Of a stretch of 64,000 bases of DNA, positions 60,116 through 64,000 are shown one piece after another (position 1 is the stretch's first letter; each line of letters starts with the position of its first letter). The notes below the pieces were generated by a model. That model worked only from the letters and a program-made list of their open reading frames with translations. It did not search any database and was not told the origin of the DNA. The DNA comes from an uncultured Bacteroidales bacterium (GTDB lineage: Bacteria; Bacteroidota; Bacteroidia; Bacteroidales; Paludibacteraceae), in contig CAMUYI010000005.1 of assembly GCA_947164985.1 (NCBI GenBank), positions 84,199 to 148,198 on the forward strand, given 5' to 3'. Made by a program: the position numbers and the translations under genes.

Positions 60116-60134
60116 ATTTTTTTCAAATACACAA
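60104..60134 (-). promoter_or_regulatory. promoter of ATPase 2
   Basis: Minus strand -33 TTG (60132-60134), 20-bp spacer, -7 TACCTTTG (60104-60111). Confidence 0.75.
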
Positions 60135-60189
60135 GAAAATTTATAAAAATCTTTATATTTTTTCAAATACAATAGAAAAATTTAAAGCG

Positions 60190-60248
60190 TATGGGTAGCC
60201 AAATGAGGTGAAGATGAGGGGAAGAGGAGGAGAAGATGAGGGATAAAA
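60190..60248 (-). other. purine-rich tract (C/U-rich on the minus transcript) after the aspS terminator
   Basis: GAAGATGAGGGGAAGAGGAGG type sequence on the plus strand, the third instance of a post-terminator G-poor, C/U-rich transcript region. Confidence 0.4.
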
Positions 60249-60270
60249 AAAACGCCCCGAAGGACGTTTT
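60249..60270 (-). terminator. terminator of the aspS-type synthetase
   Basis: AAAACG-C-CC / GG-A-CGTTTT stem with one mismatch and a 4-nt loop. T run on the minus strand. Confidence 0.82.
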
Positions 60271-60287
60271 CTTATTGAGCGGGTTCA

Positions 60288-61664
60288 TTAAGGAGCCACA
60301 CGATTGATGTCTCTTGGGAACATGGAGCATTCTTTGACGTTGGCGATGCCCAAGAAGCATGCCGTGATACGCTCCAGACCGATGGCGAAGCCGCCGTGAG
60401 GAGGCATACCGTTCTTGAAGGTATCGAGGTAGAAATGGAACGCATCGGGGTTCATACCACGACGGAGCATCTTCTCGCGGTAGTCGGCTTCTTTATGCAT
60501 ACGCTGTCCGCCGGAGGTGATTTCGAGGCCTCTCATGAGGAGGTCGAAGCTCAGAGTGAGACTCGGGTCCTCGGGGTCGTCCATCGCATAGAAAGCACGG
60601 TGCTCGGACGGGAAATGGGTAACGAAGACGAAGTCCGAACCGTATTTCTCGAAGGCATACTTACAGATAGCACGCTCCTCTTCCGGCGCGAGGTCGTCCT
60701 CGCCGCGGTGGTCTGCTTCGCAGAGATGGTTCTCGAAGAGGATCTCATGCACTTCGCTAAGTTTCCATGCCGGTACCTGCTCAGGCAATACGGGGTTGAC
60801 CGCATTGAGGAGCTGGAGTTCGTGGGCGCAATCGCGTTCTACGACGGCGATGATATGGCGGAGGAGTGCAGCCTCGAGGGTCATGACATCTTCCTGACCT
60901 TTGATGAAGCCCATCTCGACATCGAGGGAGATGTACTCGTTCAAGTGGCGAGAGGTAGCATGCTTCTCTGCGCGGTAAGCGGGAGCGATCTCGAAGACAC
61001 GCTCGTAAACGCCGACGCCGATCTGTTTGTAGAACTGGGGCGACTGCGCGAGATAGACCTGCTTGCCGAAATAATCCATCTTGAAGACGTTCGCGCCGCC
61101 TTCTGCTCCTTCGGATACGATCTTCGGGGTAAAAATCTGGGTGAAGCCGTTGGCGCTGAGGAACTCGCCGAAAGCACGTGCGATAGTCGATTGTACCTTG
61201 AGGATCGCCATATCGCGCGGGTTGCGGAGGGTGACCTGACGGTTGTCGAACTTATAGCGCAGGAGTGTCTCTTCGTCGCCGAACTTAAGGGCGTTCATGT
61301 CCACTACCTCGGCGGTTGTCGGGCGGCTCAGGACGCGGACCTCGGAGACAGCGATCTCAATCGTGTTGTAGAACGCTGCGGGGTCTTTGATCTTCGCCTC
61401 GTTGACCGTACCGGTGAGGGTGATCGCCATTTCACGACACAAGTCGTTCATGGCAATCTCTGCGCCCTTCTCGTCGAAGAACTTGGAGGTGTCGTTGGAG
61501 ACTACTGCCTGGAGCAGACCACGGCTCTTGCGGAGCACGATAAAGCCGCCCCACTTGGTGACGCGGACATTATGGATCATGCCGGAAACGGAAACAGATT
61601 CGCCAACCTTACAGTTGGCGAGATCTGTTACGTTAGCGTTATGTTGATTAACATCTAAGAACAT
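60288..61664 (-). CDS. aspS: archaeal-type aspartyl-tRNA synthetase (probable aspartate-tRNA(Asn) ligase)
   Basis: A 458-residue class IIb synthetase. OB anticodon-binding domain (about 18-110, VSVSGMIHNVRVTKWGGFIVLRKSRGLLQAVV), class II motifs FTPKIVSEGAEGGANVF, YLAQSPQFYKQ, YRAEKHATSRHLNEYISLDVEMGFI and motif 3 GGFAIGLERITACFLGI...FPRD. It lacks the bacterial AspRS GAD insertion (normal length about 590), so it is the short archaeal/eukaryal form, which in several bacteria is non-discriminating and feeds GatCAB. AsnRS is the main alternative. Confidence 0.8.
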   Translation of the reverse strand: MFLDVNQHNANVTDLANCKVGESVSVSGMIHNVRVTKWGGFIVLRKSRGLLQAVVSNDTSKFFDEKGAEIAMNDLCREMAITLTGTVNEAKIKDPAAFYNTIEIAVSEVRVLSRPTTAEVVDMNALKFGDEETLLRYKFDNRQVTLRNPRDMAILKVQSTIARAFGEFLSANGFTQIFTPKIVSEGAEGGANVFKMDYFGKQVYLAQSPQFYKQIGVGVYERVFEIAPAYRAEKHATSRHLNEYISLDVEMGFIKGQEDVMTLEAALLRHIIAVVERDCAHELQLLNAVNPVLPEQVPAWKLSEVHEILFENHLCEADHRGEDDLAPEEERAICKYAFEKYGSDFVFVTHFPSEHRAFYAMDDPEDPSLTLSFDLLMRGLEITSGGQRMHKEADYREKMLRRGMNPDAFHFYLDTFKNGMPPHGGFAIGLERITACFLGIANVKECSMFPRDINRVAP

Positions 61665-61701
61665 AACTCTTAATTAAAAATTAAAAATTAAGAATTAAGA
61701 A
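61665..61701. repeat. heptamer array (ATTAAAA) between aspS and rplQ
   Basis: ATTAAAA, ATTAAAA, ATTAAGA, ATTAAGA units fill the spacer. Similar arrays fill 62203-62236 (rplQ-rpoA) and 63855-63908 (rpsD-rpsK). Confidence 0.8.
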
Positions 61702-62202
61702 TTACTCAGCAGCAGGTGCTTCCTCTGCCTTCGGAGCCTCGGCTGTTTCGGCTACGGCCTCAGCTGCCTCTTCCTTAGCGGCTTTTTTACCGGCGCGGCG
61801 GGTAGCTTTCTTAGCAGCTTTCTTGGTCTCCTTGAGCATGTTCTCATTGTAGTCAACGAGCTCGATGATACACATCTCAGCAGCGTCGCCCAGACGGAAG
61901 CCTGTGCGGAGGATACGGGTGTAACCACCGGGGCGGTTAGCGATCTTCTCGCCTACATTCTGGAAGAGTTCGGTAACGACCTCTTTCTGTTTGAGGAGGG
62001 AGAAAGCCAAACGACGGTTGTTCATGTTATCCTCTTTGGCACGTGTGAGGATCGGCTCCACGTAGATACGGAGCGCTTTAGCCTTAGCGAGGGTCGTGCT
62101 GATACGCTTGTGCATGATCAGCGAGCACGCCATGTTGGACAACATCGCTGCGCGATGGTTGGCCTTGCGGCTAAGGTGGTTGAATTTTTTATTATGACGC
62201 AT
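61702..62202 (-). CDS. rplQ: 50S ribosomal protein L17
   Basis: A 166-residue L17: [28 protein letters not shown] and [30 protein letters not shown]-terminal Ala/Glu/Lys tail (about 45 residues) is typical of Bacteroidetes. It follows rpoA as in the alpha operon. Confidence 0.97.
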   Translation of the reverse strand: MRHNKKFNHLSRKANHRAAMLSNMACSLIMHKRISTTLAKAKALRIYVEPILTRAKEDNMNNRRLAFSLLKQKEVVTELFQNVGEKIANRPGGYTRILRTGFRLGDAAEMCIIELVDYNENMLKETKKAAKKATRRAGKKAAKEEAAEAVAETAEAPKAEEAPAAE

Positions 62203-62236
62203 AATAAACTCTAAATTAAAAATTAAAAATTATAAA

Positions 62237-63229
62237 TTAATCATTCACGCGGTAGCGGGAGATATCCATACCGAAGGCGAGACCGTTACGCTCGAGCAGT
62301 TCGTCGAGTTCGGTGAGCGATTTCTTACCGAAGTTACGGAACTTGAGCAGGTCAGCGCGGTGGTAACGGACGAGGTCCCCCAGAGTCTCTACCTCAGCAG
62401 CCTTCAGACAGTTGAGCGCACGAACAGAGAGGTCCATGTCTTGCAACTTCTGGTTGAGCAGCTGTCTCATGCGGAGGATCTCCTCGTCGAGAGCGTTATT
62501 GCCCTTAGAGGTCTCCTCTTCGAGAACGATACGCTCGTCAGAGAAGAGCATGAAGTGGTAGATGAGGATCTTAGCGGCTTCTGTGAGCGCCTGTTGCGGC
62601 GTGATCGAACCGTCGGTCGTGATCTCGAGGGTGAGCTTCTCGTAGTCGGTACGTTGCTCGACACGGTACTGGTCAACCGAGATCATGACGTTACGGATCG
62701 GCGTGTAGATGGAATCGATAGCGAGAGTTCCGATGGGGTCATTCGCTTTGCGGTTCTCATCACCGGGCACGTATCCGCGACCCTTGTTGATGGTTATCTC
62801 AATCTCAAAGTCCGCGGACTCGTCCATCTCAGCGAGTTGGAGATCCGGGTTGAGTACCTCGAAGTTCTGGAGAACGGTGTTGAACTGACCTGCAGTAAAC
62901 GATTTCGCTTTATGCACGTGCAGCATGACAGTCTCGGTCTCCTCTTCGATACCCTCCTTATGCAGGAAGCGTACTTGTTTGAGGTTGAGGATAAGGTTAG
63001 TTACATCAGTTATTACTCCGGGGATGGTCGCAAATTCATGATCAATACCACTGATCTTGACAGAGCAGATCGCATATCCCTCGAGGCTGCCGAGCAGCAC
63101 ACGACGGATGGCGTTGCCTATCGTAATTCCGTACCCCGGTTCGAGTGGGCGAAACTCAAAGATACCTTTGTTCGCACTCGAATCCAACATGATAACCTTA
63201 TCAGGTTTGATGAAATTTAATATTGCCAT
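62237..63229 (-). CDS. rpoA: RNA polymerase alpha subunit
   Basis: A 330-residue alpha subunit: N-terminal dimerisation domain ([30 protein letters not shown]) and C-terminal domain ([41 protein letters not shown]). Between rpsD and rplQ. Confidence 0.98.
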   Translation of the reverse strand: MAILNFIKPDKVIMLDSSANKGIFEFRPLEPGYGITIGNAIRRVLLGSLEGYAICSVKISGIDHEFATIPGVITDVTNLILNLKQVRFLHKEGIEEETETVMLHVHKAKSFTAGQFNTVLQNFEVLNPDLQLAEMDESADFEIEITINKGRGYVPGDENRKANDPIGTLAIDSIYTPIRNVMISVDQYRVEQRTDYEKLTLEITTDGSITPQQALTEAAKILIYHFMLFSDERIVLEEETSKGNNALDEEILRMRQLLNQKLQDMDLSVRALNCLKAAEVETLGDLVRYHRADLLKFRNFGKKSLTELDELLERNGLAFGMDISRYRVND

Positions 63230-63240
63230 GAATTTAATGA

Positions 63241-63846
63241 TTATTTAGAGTACAACTCAACGATTAATTGCTCCTTGATGTTCTCCGGGATTTCCTCACG
63301 TGCGGGAACATTGAGCAGTTTACCGGCTTTCTCGCCCTCATTCCATTCCAACCAGTTGTATTTAGCGTGGTTGAAACCTTGGAGGGACTCGTTGATTACC
63401 TCAAGCGATTTGGATTTCTCGCGAACAGCGACAACCATACCCGGCTTTACTTCGAAGGACGGGATGTTGACTACCTTACCGTCCACAGTGATGTGGCGGT
63501 GGCTAACGAGCTGACGAGCAGCGGCACGAGTAGGAGCCATACCGAGACGATAAACGATATTGTCGAGGCGGCACTCGAGAAGCTGGATCAGGATCTCACC
63601 GGTAATACCTTTGGTACGAGCAGCTTTCGCGAAGAGAAGACGGAACTGACGCTCGAGTACACCATAGGTGTATTTAGCTTTCTGCTTCTCAGCGAGCTGA
63701 GTACCATACTCAGAGTTTTTCTTACGACGGTTAACGCCGTGTTGTCCGGGTGCGTACGGACGTTTTGCAAGCACCTTATCCTCGCCGAAGATAGCCTCGC
63801 CGAAACGGCGTGCGATGCGAGATTTTGGGCCAATATATCTTGCCAT
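63241..63846 (-). CDS. rpsD: 30S ribosomal protein S4
   Basis: A 201-residue S4: [54 protein letters not shown] (S4 RNA-binding domain). Also the usual autoregulator of this operon. Confidence 0.98.
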   Translation of the reverse strand: MARYIGPKSRIARRFGEAIFGEDKVLAKRPYAPGQHGVNRRKKNSEYGTQLAEKQKAKYTYGVLERQFRLLFAKAARTKGITGEILIQLLECRLDNIVYRLGMAPTRAAARQLVSHRHITVDGKVVNIPSFEVKPGMVVAVREKSKSLEVINESLQGFNHAKYNWLEWNEGEKAGKLLNVPAREEIPENIKEQLIVELYSK

Positions 63847-63941
63847 AGAACTTTAAATTTTATTTAAAGATTCTAAATTCAAAATTCAAAATTAAAAATT
63901 CAAAATTGAATCATAGAATCTGATTAAACATACTTGTTAAC

Positions 63942-64000
63942 TTAGACACGACGACGTTTCGGAGGACGGCAACCGTTGTGCGGCATGGGAGTAACGTCAA
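63942..64000 (-). CDS. rpsK: 30S ribosomal protein S11, C-terminal end
   Basis: The last 18 codons plus stop are visible and read DVTPMPHNGCRPPKRRRV, the conserved S11 end. The gene runs off the right edge. Order rpsK-rpsD-rpoA-rplQ is the standard alpha operon. Confidence 0.92.
   Translation of the reverse strand, partial: DVTPMPHNGCRPPKRRRV

Noticed and set aside
59838..60146. 102-codon frame through the ATPase 2 leader repeat
   Set aside because: Encoded by the tandem repeat itself; periodic peptide without other support.

Overview
The window is a contiguous piece of a Bacteroidales-type (phylum Bacteroidota) chromosome. The evidence is the primary sigma factor of the sigma-ABfr kind, about seventeen promoters with the Bacteroides -7 box TAnnTTTG and a TTG/TTTG -33 box roughly 20 bp upstream, A-rich leaders without Shine-Dalgarno sequences, GldD, a putative porin, DUF5063, DUF3244 and DUF5675 proteins, and the archaeal/Bacteroidetes-style glycogen gene set. 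I cannot place it at family level.

Layout. 0-8.7 kb: housekeeping genes (maf, topoisomerase IV A, dprA, a VanZ-like protein, upp, a DUF5063/exonuclease pair, alkaline phosphatase). 8.7-16.6 kb: four large secreted modular proteins that share a 30-residue C-terminal tail. 16.6-22.6 kb: a minus-strand run of gldD, a PcrB-like/TadA fusion, a 7TM-HD phosphohydrolase, dusB and a bile-acid-symporter-like transporter. 22.7-33 kb: a plus-strand run of GDP-mannose and glycogen genes (mannose-1-phosphate guanylyltransferase, debranching enzyme, GT4 synthase, GH57-like protein), then a porin, a ClpA-like ATPase, thioredoxin and tRNA-Arg(UCU). 33-39 kb: primary sigma factor, an outer-membrane barrel, an N-terminally short RNase R and glycogen phosphorylase. 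39.3-44.3 kb: a four-gene 2-oxoacid fermentation operon (iorA, iorB, aminotransferase, CoA-transferase).

44.3-60.2 kb is an accessory conflict island, all on the minus strand and visibly more AT-rich in parts. It holds (i) a compact lysis-like cassette (holin-like, DUF5675, a single protein with the topology of a unimolecular spanin) bracketed by two members of one unknown small-protein family, (ii) a Kiwa anti-phage pair (kwaA, kwaB), (iii) an Rhs polymorphic-toxin locus with a main Rhs gene, an orphan toxin tip, candidate immunity genes and several Rhs remnants, bounded by two copies of an 83-bp direct repeat that each carry a promoter, (iv) two AAA_14/DUF4143 ATPases with TGCAC...GTGCA repeats in their leaders, and (v) a TPR membrane regulator with a LuxR-type C-terminus. 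Housekeeping resumes at 60.3 kb with an archaeal-type aspartyl-tRNA synthetase and rplQ, rpoA, rpsD and rpsK.

The whole window is unusually rich in short tandem repeats. Seven-bp heptamer arrays fill many operon spacers and also run into coding regions. A 16-22 bp CTTACAG-hairpin repeat joins pcrB-like to tadA and also sits inside dusB. An extended -33 promoter element, TTGCATATnT, recurs at many promoters. The most novel-looking candidates are the free-standing lysis cassette, the repeat-made gene fusion, the Rhs frameshift and tip-exchange architecture sharing a promoter repeat with Kiwa, and the common C-terminal tail of the secreted proteins.
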